From Streptomyces seoulensis (GTDB lineage Bacteria > Actinomycetota > Actinomycetes > Streptomycetales > Streptomycetaceae): DNA of 64,000 bases. A program made the position numbers and the translations under genes. Positions 44,434 through 52,162 of this stretch are shown one piece after another. The stretch covers positions 6,280,353-6,344,352 of the forward strand of contig CP054936.1 in NCBI GenBank assembly GCA_013364255.1. The letters are read 5' to 3'. The notes beneath the pieces were generated by a model. It did not search any database and had not been told where the DNA came from. It was given only the letters and a program-made list of their open reading frames with translations. Within the stretch, counting starts at the first letter, position 1; each line of letters begins with the position of its first letter.

Positions 44434-45206
44434 CCCGTGTCCCCGGAGGGCGTGAGGTCCGGGGGCGGGGTGGGGCGGGGGACCGGGGAGGGCGAGGCGG
44501 TGGCCGCCGGGGTGTGCGCCCGGGTGGGCTTGCGCCGGCCGGTGCGCAGGAACTCGTCGCGGGAGAACACCATCGCCCGCTGGTCCGCGTCCCAGGACCA
44601 GGTGGTGCGGTACTCGTACCCGGCGATCCCGGCCGGCGAGCGGATGATCACCGCCCGTCCGGCCAGCTCCACGCCGATCACCGCGTCGTCGTTGGCGAAC
44701 ACCTGGACGAGCTTGTGCTGCTCGAAGGTGTAGACGCGGACGGCGGTCTGGTTGGTGGGGTACAGCCGGAAGCCGAGCGTCATGTCCTCGCGCCCGTCGC
44801 CGGTCAGATCGCGGAAGTACGGCCGCATGACCGGGCACCGCGCGCCGGCCGCCCCGGGCTCGCCGCAGTCCGCCAGCCGGGCCGCCGCCTCGCGGTAGGG
44901 CGCCTTGGCGGCGGTGTAGTCGTCCGGGTGCGCGGCGACCTCGGCCCGTACGACGGCCACCGGGTCGACCTTGCGGATGTCGTCGCCGGGGGCCGTGATC
45001 CCCTTCACCGTCTCGATCTGCACCTCGTCGTAGGGCCAGGCCGGGCTGGCGGCCGGCCGCAGCGTGGGCCAGAGCCGGGCCGGGCTGATCGCGGTCGGCG
45101 TGCCGCCGGCCGACTCCAGGCCGCCGGCGTCGCCGCACCCCGCCGCCGTGCCCACCAGCAGGGCGACGAGGGCGGTGACCAGGGCGGGGCGACGGCTGCG
45201 GAACAC
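44430..45206 (-). CDS. Secreted lipoprotein coupled to the orphan kinase
   Basis: A 258-residue protein with a signal peptide (RSRRPALVTALVALLVGTAAGC) ending in a lipobox-like AAGC. The body contains RPYFRDLTGDGREDMTLGF, a calcium-blade/VCBS-like acidic loop, and a beta-rich end (YEYRTTWSWDADQRAMVF). The C-terminal 40 residues are basic and Pro-rich. I chose GTG at 45204-45206 (GGAGAG before it) because it starts exactly at the signal peptide; longer frames are possible. Its coupling to the kinase suggests it senses or blocks signals outside the membrane, like CseA with CseC; that is inference. Confidence 0.75.
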   Translation of the reverse strand: MFRSRRPALVTALVALLVGTAAGCGDAGGLESAGGTPTAISPARLWPTLRPAASPAWPYDEVQIETVKGITAPGDDIRKVDPVAVVRAEVAAHPDDYTAAKAPYREAAARLADCGEPGAAGARCPVMRPYFRDLTGDGREDMTLGFRLYPTNQTAVRVYTFEQHKLVQVFANDDAVIGVELAGRAVIIRSPAGIAGYEYRTTWSWDADQRAMVFSRDEFLRTGRRKPTRAHTPAATASPSPVPRPTPPPDLTPSGDTG

Positions 45207-45354
45207 TGCTCTCCGGTGGGCGATGGGGCGGGCGATGGAGGAGGGTGAGGAGGGTATGGGGCACGCAGGGGGCGCGTACACCTTATTCGTACGGAAGTCC
45301 TTTTTGCGTACGGGGCGCCGCACCGTGCGGGGCGTGCACAGAATGACGAAACGA

Positions 45355-45888
45355 TTATTCGGACAGTTCCTCCAGCAGCCGGACCGTGGCCAGCCCCGCC
45401 CGCAGGTAGTCGACGAACAGCGTGTTGTGCAGCGCCCAGGGCGAGCGGCGGGCGCGGATCAGCCGGACCGCCTCGTCGGCGGAGCATCCCCGCCGCACCA
45501 GCGCGTGCCCGACGACCAGCCCGGAGCGGTTGTAGCCGGACCAGCAGCGGACCAGGACCCGGCGGCCCGCGTCCAGCGCGTCGCAGGCGGCCTCGGCCAG
45601 CCGGATCACCCCGGCCAGCTGCGTACCGTCCAGCGGGCCGTCGGGAATCGGCCACACCTGGTGCTCCACGCCCGGATCGGGGCCGTACCCCGGCAGCCTC
45701 AGCAGGCTCTGCACGAGGTCGAACTCGTCGCGCACGACGACCGTCTCCCGCTGCCCCGAACGGGTGCGCGTCTCGTGCCCGCCCATCCACAGGCCGGGCA
45801 CGATCTCGCTCCACGGGCTGTCCGGAGCCGGTACGTCGGGCTGCTTCCCGCGGGTCCGCAACGGCGCCTCCCCCACTCCGCTCCCCAC
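45355..45888 (-). CDS. Dual-specificity / tyrosine phosphatase-like protein
   Basis: A 177-residue protein with the protein tyrosine phosphatase loop VRCWSGYNRSGLV (C-x5-R), where the usual His is Arg. A leading IVPGLWMGGHE and the general-acid loop region PIPDGPLDG are typical. It probably dephosphorylates Tyr or Ser/Thr in a cytoplasmic protein. The GTG at 45886-45888 has GGAGGGG in front; a longer version reaching 45975 would overlap the divergent gene. It is located after the orphan kinase unit in transcription order, but separate. Confidence 0.85.
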   Translation of the reverse strand: MGSGVGEAPLRTRGKQPDVPAPDSPWSEIVPGLWMGGHETRTRSGQRETVVVRDEFDLVQSLLRLPGYGPDPGVEHQVWPIPDGPLDGTQLAGVIRLAEAACDALDAGRRVLVRCWSGYNRSGLVVGHALVRRGCSADEAVRLIRARRSPWALHNTLFVDYLRAGLATVRLLEELSE

Positions 45889-45962
45889 CGCCCCTCCACG
45901 GTAGCCGGGTTCTTGCCCTGACAGCACCCTCCCTGTTCCCATGGTCGTAGGGGTGATGGTGC

Positions 45963-46802
45963 ATGAGCGGATCACGTCGACGACCCGGACCGGCCGGTCC
46001 GGGCGGCCTGCGCGTCGTACCGGGCCGGCACCAGGGCCAGGAGCGGCTCTACGTCTGCCGCCCGGACGGCGGGAGCGCCGCCTGGTACGACCGCGAGGCG
46101 GCCCGCGTCCACCTGCTCAGCGAGGCCGACCGGGAGGACGTGCTCCAGGCCCTCGGCCCCTTCCTCACCGGACCGGTCGCGGTCGGACCGCCGCCCGTGC
46201 CCACCGCCGCCGACCTCGCCCGGCTGAGCCTGCACCCGGACGACGACCTCGCGCCGAACCGCCCCGGCGAGGCGCTGCTGATCGCCCTCGACCGCGACCC
46301 GGCCCCCGCGCACCGGCTGCGCCCGGACCCGCGCCGCCGGGCGCTCACCGCCGAGCGGACCGTCGGCGGGGCCCTCGACCGGCTGGACGGCGCCGGCTGG
46401 CACACCCTGCACTCGATCCCGCTGCCCGGCGGCGACCGCGTCCACCACCTGGTGATCGGGCCGGGCGGCCTGTTCGCCGTGCACAGCCTGTACGCCCGCA
46501 AGCAGCGGGTGCGGATCGCCGACCCGGTGGTCACGCTCGGCCGACGCGCCCCGGAGCCGCTGCTGCGCCTGCTGCGCGCGCTCGCCGCCCGGGCGTCCTA
46601 CGCCCTGACCGCCGAGGTGGTTCCCCTGCTGGCCCTCACCGACCCCGCCGGCCTGCTCGTCACCGCCCCGCCCAGAGCCCTGCGCGTCCTCGACGCCGCG
46701 TCCCTGCCCGCCCTGGCGAAACTGGGCGGCGTCCTCAAACCGGCGGACGCGGACGCCCTGCACGCTATGGCGCGGGACAGGAGAACCTGGAACCGGGTGT
46801 GA
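45963..46802 (+). CDS. NERD-like (nuclease-related domain) protein
   Basis: A 279-residue protein with a NERD-type core: AERTVGGALDRLDGAGWHTL, then a strand with HHLVIGPGGLFAVHSLYARK. NERD domains are distant nuclease relatives in DNA-processing or defence proteins; catalytic residues in this one are weak (an E-T-K type triad is not evident). The N-terminal 100 residues are of unknown fold, Arg/Pro-rich. The ATG at 45963 has only a weak GGTGATG upstream. It is convergent with the LigD-Pol gene. Confidence 0.7.
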   Translation: MSGSRRRPGPAGPGGLRVVPGRHQGQERLYVCRPDGGSAAWYDREAARVHLLSEADREDVLQALGPFLTGPVAVGPPPVPTAADLARLSLHPDDDLAPNRPGEALLIALDRDPAPAHRLRPDPRRRALTAERTVGGALDRLDGAGWHTLHSIPLPGGDRVHHLVIGPGGLFAVHSLYARKQRVRIADPVVTLGRRAPEPLLRLLRALAARASYALTAEVVPLLALTDPAGLLVTAPPRALRVLDAASLPALAKLGGVLKPADADALHAMARDRRTWNRV

Positions 46803-46851
46803 GCCCGCCCCCGGCCGCGGCGGCGCCCTCCGGGAGAGCCCGCCCCCGAGC

Positions 46852-47733
46852 TCACGGCAACTCCGCCGCCCCGGAAGCATCCAGCACCGCCGCCATCGGA
46901 TCCCCGAACTCCCGCACCCGCCCCGCCACGTCCTCCGCCCGGAACTCCAGCCCCCCGGCCCCCTCGCACCCGGCGACCTCCTCCCACGTCACCGGCGCCG
47001 ACACCGTCGGCACCCGCCGAGCCCGCAGCGTGTAGGGCGCCGCGGTGGTCTTGCGCGCCGCGTTCTGGCTCCAGTCGACGAACACCTTCCCCGCCCGCAG
47101 ACTCCGCGTCATCCGGTGCAGCACCAGCTCCGGCATCGCCTTCTCCGCCTCCACGGCCAGCCCCTTCGCGTACTCCGAGGTCCGCTCGCCGGACGCCCCG
47201 CGCACCGCGGCCAGCAGGTGCAGCCCCTTGGACCCGGACGTCTTCGCGTACGCCGTGATCCCGTCGCCGGCCAGCCGTTCCCGCAGCCACAGCGCCACCC
47301 GGCAGCAGTCCACCACCGTCGCCGGCGCCCCCGGGTCGAGGTCGAGGACCAGCCGGTCCGCCTCGCCGGGCGCCTCGGCCACCCACTGCGGAGTGTGGAA
47401 CTCGGTCACCAGGTTCGCCGCCCACATCAGGCTCGGCAGATCCTGCACCAGCACCATCCGTGCCGCCCCCGCCGACCGGGGCACCTCCGCCGTCGTCACC
47501 CACTCGGGCGTACCCGGCGGCACGTTCTTGACGAAGAAGCGCTCCCCGTCCGCCCCGTCCGGATACCGCAGGAAGGACAGCGGCCGGTCGCGCAGATGGG
47601 GGAGCAGCACATCGGCGACGGACGCGTAGTAGTGCAGCACCTCGCCCTTGGTGAAGCCGGTCGCCGGATACAGCACCTTGTCCAGATTGCTGAGCGCGAC
47701 CCGCCGCCCCTCCACCTCCGTGATCGGTGCCAT
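46852..47733 (-). CDS. ligD: LigD polymerase/primase domain, NHEJ (AEP family)
   Basis: A 293-residue stand-alone polymerase domain of bacterial LigD. It fills and extends broken ends in non-homologous end joining. Conserved regions are ALSNLDKVLYPATGFTKGEV, GERFFVKNVPPGTPEWV, the catalytic D-x-D in LVLDLDPG (near residue 132) and KTSGSKGLHLLAAV. Ligase and phosphoesterase parts are absent, so a separate ligase must exist elsewhere, as in S. coelicolor. The ATG at 47731-47733 has no good RBS. It is divergent from ku with a 106-base gap. Confidence 0.93.
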   Translation of the reverse strand: MAPITEVEGRRVALSNLDKVLYPATGFTKGEVLHYYASVADVLLPHLRDRPLSFLRYPDGADGERFFVKNVPPGTPEWVTTAEVPRSAGAARMVLVQDLPSLMWAANLVTEFHTPQWVAEAPGEADRLVLDLDPGAPATVVDCCRVALWLRERLAGDGITAYAKTSGSKGLHLLAAVRGASGERTSEYAKGLAVEAEKAMPELVLHRMTRSLRAGKVFVDWSQNAARKTTAAPYTLRARRVPTVSAPVTWEEVAGCEGAGGLEFRAEDVAGRVREFGDPMAAVLDASGAAELP

Positions 47734-47760
47734 ACGATAAGAAAACCACGACGTACCACT

Positions 47761-47790
47761 GCGAACACTTGCGAACACCTACGAACGCCT
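47761..47790. repeat. 10-bp direct repeats in the ligD-ku promoter region
   Basis: gcgaacactt, gcgaacacct and acgaacgcct follow one another without spacer, one helical turn apart, and a fourth cgaacctccc lies at about 47801. They sit between the two divergent NHEJ genes, so they may be a binding site for a regulator. Confidence 0.6.
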
Positions 47791-47839
47791 CAAAAAGCCA
47801 CGAACCTCCCGTACCGCATCGATTCGGAAGGTAGCGCCC

Positions 47840-48901
47840 GTGCGATCCATCTGGAACGGCGCCATCTCGTTCGGCCTGGTCAGCATCCCGATCAAGCTGA
47901 TGAACGCCACCGAGCACCACACCATCTCCTTCCGCCAGATCCACACGGAGGACGGCGGCCGCATCCGCTACCGCAAGGTGTGCGAGCTGGAGGACCGCGA
48001 GGTCGCCCAGGGGGAGATCGGCAAGGGCTACGAGGAGTCGGACGGCAGCATCGTCCCGATCACGGACGAGGACCTGGCTCATCTGCCGCTGCCGACCGCG
48101 CGGACGATCGACATCGTGGCGTTCGTCCCGGCCGACCGGATCGACCCGCTCCAGATGGAGAGCGCCTACTACCTGGCCGCCAGTGGCGCTCCCGCCGCCA
48201 AGCCGTACACCCTGCTGCGCGAGGCCCTCAAGCGCAGCAAGCGGGTGGCGATCGCCAAGTTCGCCCTGCGCGGCCGGGAACGCCTCGGGATGCTGCGGGT
48301 CGTGGACGACGTGATCGCCATGCACGGCCTGCTGTGGCCGGACGAGATCCGCGCCCCGCAGGGCGTCGCCCCGGACACCGACGTGAAGGTGCGCGACCAG
48401 GAGCTGGACCTCGCGGACGCCCTGATGGACACGCTCGGCGAGGTGGACCTCTCGGACCTGCACGACGAGTACCGCGAGGCCCTGGAGGAGGTCATCGCCG
48501 CGAAGGCGGCCGGCGAGGTGCCGCCCGAGAGCCCGGAACCCGCCCCCGGCGGCAAGGTCCTCGACCTGATGGCGGCCCTGGAGAACAGCGTGCGGGCCGC
48601 CAAGCGGTCCCGGGGCGAGGGAGACGGGGGAGACGGGGGAGAGGAGACGGCGGAGCAGGAGCCGGAGGCCGCGCCCGCCGCCGAGGCCGAGGTCAGACAC
48701 CTCCCGCGGCGCAAGGCCGACCGCGCCGCCGAGGAGAAGCCGGCGCCCAAGAAGTCGACCGCGAAGAAGACGGCGGCGAAGAAGAGCGCGGCGAAGTCCG
48801 AGCCGAAGAAGACGGCGTCCACCGCCAAGTCCACGGCCAAGAAGAGCACCGCGAAGAAGACCCCGGCCAAGAAGACGGCCGCCCGCACCCGCACGGCGTA
48901 G
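47840..48901 (+). CDS. ku: Ku protein, NHEJ end-binding
   Basis: A 353-residue bacterial Ku that binds DNA ends as a ring homodimer and recruits LigD. The core (residues 1-250) starts RSIWNGAISFGLVSIPIKLM and includes IRYRKVCELEDREV, AYYLAASGAPAAKPYTLL and AIAKFALRGRERLGMLR. Residues ~285-353 form a Lys/Ala-rich tail (KKSTAKKTAAKKSAAK), histone-like, which helps DNA binding in several actinobacterial Ku proteins. The start is GTG at 47840 with GGAAGG in front. The last codons are the first unit of the 20-bp array that follows. Confidence 0.97.
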   Translation: MRSIWNGAISFGLVSIPIKLMNATEHHTISFRQIHTEDGGRIRYRKVCELEDREVAQGEIGKGYEESDGSIVPITDEDLAHLPLPTARTIDIVAFVPADRIDPLQMESAYYLAASGAPAAKPYTLLREALKRSKRVAIAKFALRGRERLGMLRVVDDVIAMHGLLWPDEIRAPQGVAPDTDVKVRDQELDLADALMDTLGEVDLSDLHDEYREALEEVIAAKAAGEVPPESPEPAPGGKVLDLMAALENSVRAAKRSRGEGDGGDGGEETAEQEPEAAPAAEAEVRHLPRRKADRAAEEKPAPKKSTAKKTAAKKSAAKSEPKKTASTAKSTAKKSTAKKTPAKKTAARTRTA

Positions 48902-49040
48902 CGCGCACCCGTACGGCGTAGCGCGCGCCCGGGCGGCGTGGCGCGCGTCCGCACGGCGTGGCCCGCACCCGCACGGCATAGCCCGCACCCGCACGGCGTG
49001 GCACGCGTCCGCACGGCGTAGCGCGCGTCCGGGCGGCGCG
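48881..49040 (+). repeat. Eight-copy 20-bp tandem array across the ku stop
   Basis: Eight contiguous units of exactly 20 bp, consensus gcgcgcacccgcacggcgta, begin inside the last ku codons (48881) and continue past the stop at 48899-48901. Confidence 0.95.
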
Positions 49041-49095
49041 CCCCCGCGGCCGGCGGCCACCGGACATGGGGTGGCGGGGCCGCCGGCCGCGGGGG
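49041..49095. terminator. Terminator between ku and ketosynthase genes
   Basis: Perfect 18-bp stem (cccccgcggccggcggcc with its complement at 49078-49095) and 19-base loop, directly after the 20-bp array; it separates two convergent genes. Confidence 0.85.
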
Positions 49096-49138
49096 CGCCG
49101 CCCGCCTTCCGGACCCGCCCCCGTGCCCCCCGCACCAG

Positions 49139-50929
49139 CTACACCCGCCGCAGCGCCAGCACCGCGTTGTGGCCGCCGAAGCCGAAGGAGTTGCTGAGGA
49201 CCAGGTCGCCGTCGGCCGGCAGCGGGCGCGGGGCGCCGGTCACCACGTCGAGGGCGATGTCCTCGTCCACCTCCGCGCACCCCACGGTCGGCGGTACGAC
49301 CCCGTGGTGCAGGGTGAGCACGGCGGCCACGGCCTCGACCCCGCCGGCCGCCCCCTGGAGGTGCCCGAGGTGCCCCTTGAGCGCGGTCACCGGGACCTCC
49401 GGAACCCCTGCCCCCGCGCCGCCGCCGAGCACGGCCCGCAGCGCGACCGCCTCGGCGAGATCGCCCTCCACCGTGGCGGTGGCGTGCGCGTTGACGTGCA
49501 CGACGTCCACCACGTACCCGCCCGCGTCCCGCACCGCCCGCCGCAGCGCGAGCGCGACGCCGCCGCCACTGGGGTCCGGCGCGGCCATGTGGTGGGCGTC
49601 GGCGGACAGCCCCCACCCGGCGGCCTCGCAGTAGATCCGGGCGCCCCGGGCTCGCGCGTGCTCCTCGGCCTCCAGGACGAGGAGGCCCGCCCCCTCGCCG
49701 TTGACGAACCCGGCGCGGTCCCGGGCGAAGGGCCGTGACGGCGAGGCGCCGTCCTCGATCCCGAGCCCGGACAGGGCCCGCATCGCGGCGAACGACGCCA
49801 TGATCGCGGGCGTGACGACCGCCTCCGCGCCACCGGCCAGGGCGACGTCGACGCGCCCGTACCGTATGCGGTCGATCGCCTGCCCGATGGCCTCGGTGCC
49901 GGAGGCGCAGGCGCTGGTCACGGTGCGGGCCTCGCCGGTGACGCACAGGTCGAGGGAGACCTGGGAGGCGGCCTGCGAGGGCACGGTCATCGGCGTGGTG
50001 AGCGGGGACACCGCGCGCGGCCCCTTCTCGCGCAGCTTCCGGTCCCCGCCGACCAGCACCGAGGCGTCCCCGAGGATGGCCCCGAGGCTCACCCCGACCC
50101 GCTCCGGGTCGAGCCCGCTCTCCCGGGTGCCGCCATCGGCGAACCCGGCGTCGCGCCACGCCTCACGGGCGGCGAGCACGGCGAACTGCGCCGACCGGTT
50201 CATCCGCCGGGCCGCGGCCCGGGGCAGTAGCGCGGCCGGGTCCACCGGCACCGTGCCCGCCGTCCGCACGGGCAGTCCGGCGAACTCCTCGTCCGCCAAC
50301 TCCGTTATGCCGTGCCGCCCTTCGAGCAGTCCCCGCCACAGTTCGGGCGCTCCCGCGCCGAGCGGGGTGAGGGCGCCGAGGCCGGTGACGACCACCCGCC
50401 GGGGCACGACCGGTGAGGGCTCGCGGGCCGGCCGCGCGTGATGCCGTACGACGTACCCGGCCCGGTCGGCGTCGGCGGCCCACCCCCGCACCGTGTCGTC
50501 CGGGACCGTCCCGGAGGTGCGGGACTCCAGGTCACGGTGCCACACGCCCCACCGCCGCCGGTACGTCACCTCGACGCCCTCGGGATCGACGGCCCGCAGC
50601 CGCGTGACGGTGTCCCCGTCGCGGAACTCCACGGCGTCCAGCCGGGGCGAGGTCACGGACGGCACCGCCGCCACGTCCGTGCGCCGCCCGGCGACGATCA
50701 CCTCCTGGCCGCGCCGCAGCACCTCGTCGCGGTCCACTCCGCCGAGCGGCGGCCGCAGCGTGAGGCGGATCGTCCCGGGCGACTCGGGCAGGGTGTGCAT
50801 CACGGCACGCCATCGCCGCTGTCCGGCGGCCTCCCGGGTCAGCGCGACGAGATCGCCGGGGACGAGCTCCTCGGCGGTCACCGGGTGGGGATCGATGGGG
50901 ACTTCTGGCATATCGGACGAAAAGGACAT
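49139..50929 (-). CDS. Beta-ketoacyl synthase (FabF/KASII type) with extra N-terminal region
   Basis: A 596-residue protein. Residues ~1-175 are an unrecognised region with beta-rich, SH3-like stretches (LVPGDLVALTREAAGQRRWR; TYRRRWGVWHRDLESR). From ~180 a full ketosynthase follows: RVVVTGLGALTPLG, active Cys in TVTSACASGTEA (near 340), catalytic His in VHVNAHATATVEGD (usual GTGT changed to ATAT) and KGHLGHLQGAAGG. It is probably a condensing enzyme, but carrier or polyketide partners are not nearby. The ATG at 50927-50929 is preferred. Its 3' end is convergent with ku. Confidence 0.85.
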   Translation of the reverse strand: MSFSSDMPEVPIDPHPVTAEELVPGDLVALTREAAGQRRWRAVMHTLPESPGTIRLTLRPPLGGVDRDEVLRRGQEVIVAGRRTDVAAVPSVTSPRLDAVEFRDGDTVTRLRAVDPEGVEVTYRRRWGVWHRDLESRTSGTVPDDTVRGWAADADRAGYVVRHHARPAREPSPVVPRRVVVTGLGALTPLGAGAPELWRGLLEGRHGITELADEEFAGLPVRTAGTVPVDPAALLPRAAARRMNRSAQFAVLAAREAWRDAGFADGGTRESGLDPERVGVSLGAILGDASVLVGGDRKLREKGPRAVSPLTTPMTVPSQAASQVSLDLCVTGEARTVTSACASGTEAIGQAIDRIRYGRVDVALAGGAEAVVTPAIMASFAAMRALSGLGIEDGASPSRPFARDRAGFVNGEGAGLLVLEAEEHARARGARIYCEAAGWGLSADAHHMAAPDPSGGGVALALRRAVRDAGGYVVDVVHVNAHATATVEGDLAEAVALRAVLGGGAGAGVPEVPVTALKGHLGHLQGAAGGVEAVAAVLTLHHGVVPPTVGCAEVDEDIALDVVTGAPRPLPADGDLVLSNSFGFGGHNAVLALRRV

Positions 50930-51188
50930 ACCCGTACTTCTTCCTGGCTGCTTCCTGTGACCCAACTGCCGCAATGCGGACCAGAAAGAGTGAAACGGGC
51001 AAAGGTCCGAAAAACTACGGAAGTAGATATGGGTCCCAAACAGGACGCCTGTACGAATACCCGCAAAGCACGCGAACAGCACCCGAGTTGAGGCGCGCCC
51101 CCGGCCCGGATGTGCGCCGGCTCACTCACGCTCGCCGCCACGCCGGGGTGAGACCCCCGCCACACCGCCCGGCGCGGGCCGGTCCGTC

Positions 51189-51602
51189 CTACCGGCGCAC
51201 CAGCGCCAGCGGATCGCGCAGCGCCCGCCACAGACCGGCGCCGAGCGCCACCGCCACGACGCCGAAGCACACCCAGAACACCAACTCGCTCCCCGTGGCG
51301 AGTTCGTACGTCGTCCCGTCCTCCCAGGCGCAGTAGGCCCGCGGCGGGAACGTCCGTGAGACGCCGGTCACCGCGCCGCCGCCGATGACGCCCACCCGGT
51401 ACGGCTCCCGGGGGCAGGGGGCGGTGTCCGGGAAGAGGACGTAGTCGGCCGCCGTCACGACCGACAGCCACGCGAGCGCGCCGACCGGCACCGCCAGCAG
51501 CACGACGGCCTTCACCGCCACGTGCGGCGTCGGACGGCCCAGCAGTCCGCGCAGCCCGACCAGACAGAGCACGAGCCCCGCGAACACCGGCAGCAACGTC
51601 AC
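51189..51602 (-). CDS. Membrane protein of unknown function
   Basis: A 137-residue protein with about three membrane helices: LLPVFAGLVLCLVGLRGLLG, VAVKAVVLLAVPVGALAWLS and LVFWVCFGVVAVALGAGLW. Two Cys (TAPCPREPY and RAYCAWEDG) lie in the middle extracellular loop and may pair. No family was recognised. The GTG at 51600-51602 overlaps the stop of the upstream 105-aa gene by four bases (GTGA), so the two are translated together. Confidence 0.7.
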   Translation of the reverse strand: MTLLPVFAGLVLCLVGLRGLLGRPTPHVAVKAVVLLAVPVGALAWLSVVTAADYVLFPDTAPCPREPYRVGVIGGGAVTGVSRTFPPRAYCAWEDGTTYELATGSELVFWVCFGVVAVALGAGLWRALRDPLALVRR

Positions 51603-51916
51603 GCCGTGGCCGCCCGCCCGCCGGCGTCCTCCGGCACGAACACGCTCAGCCGGTGGACGGTCGGCCGCGCCAGTCGTCCGCAGAGCGTGTCGACGCGGAC
51701 GGCCGCCGGGTCGAACCCCGCCCCGCCGGCGCCCAGTTCGCGCAGGCGGTCACGCAACCGCGCCCGGTCCTCGGTCTCCAGAACGACCTCCCAGCGCCCA
51801 GCGCCGAGTTCCGTACCGAGTTCCGCACCGAGAGCCGTACCGAGTTCCTCACCGGCGGCCGGCCGCCGCGCGGCGGCCCGCTCGCGCGCGCGTCCGCGCT
51901 TCCGCTGTCCTGGCAT
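51599..51916 (-). CDS. Small charged hypothetical protein coupled to a membrane protein
   Basis: A 105-residue protein starting MPGQRKRGRARERAAARRP. It contains LGTALGAELGTELGAG (a short repeat) and a likely structured end (VRVDTLCGRLARPTVHRLSV). I do not recognise it. Its ATG has no strong RBS. The 4-base overlap with the next gene on the same strand supports it being a real gene. Confidence 0.6.
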   Translation of the reverse strand: MPGQRKRGRARERAAARRPAAGEELGTALGAELGTELGAGRWEVVLETEDRARLRDRLRELGAGGAGFDPAAVRVDTLCGRLARPTVHRLSVFVPEDAGGRAATA

Positions 51917-52162
51917 CGGCCCAGCATCCCCGGACCGCGCCCGTCCGGCAACGCGACAGGACGCCGTGGCCGCCGCCGTCCGCACGCGGCGGCCCCGATT
52001 CCGCACGCGGCCGGCCCGGATAGGGAAACCCCTCTCCCTCGGCGCAGTGCCTGGCCGCCCGGAGCGCCGGTTCCCGACACTCGTGCGTCGGCGCGGTTCC
52101 GCCCACGGGCGGCGCGGCCGCCGGCCCACTCGCCGCACGAGGTGAAAGGAACTCCCCGCCCC

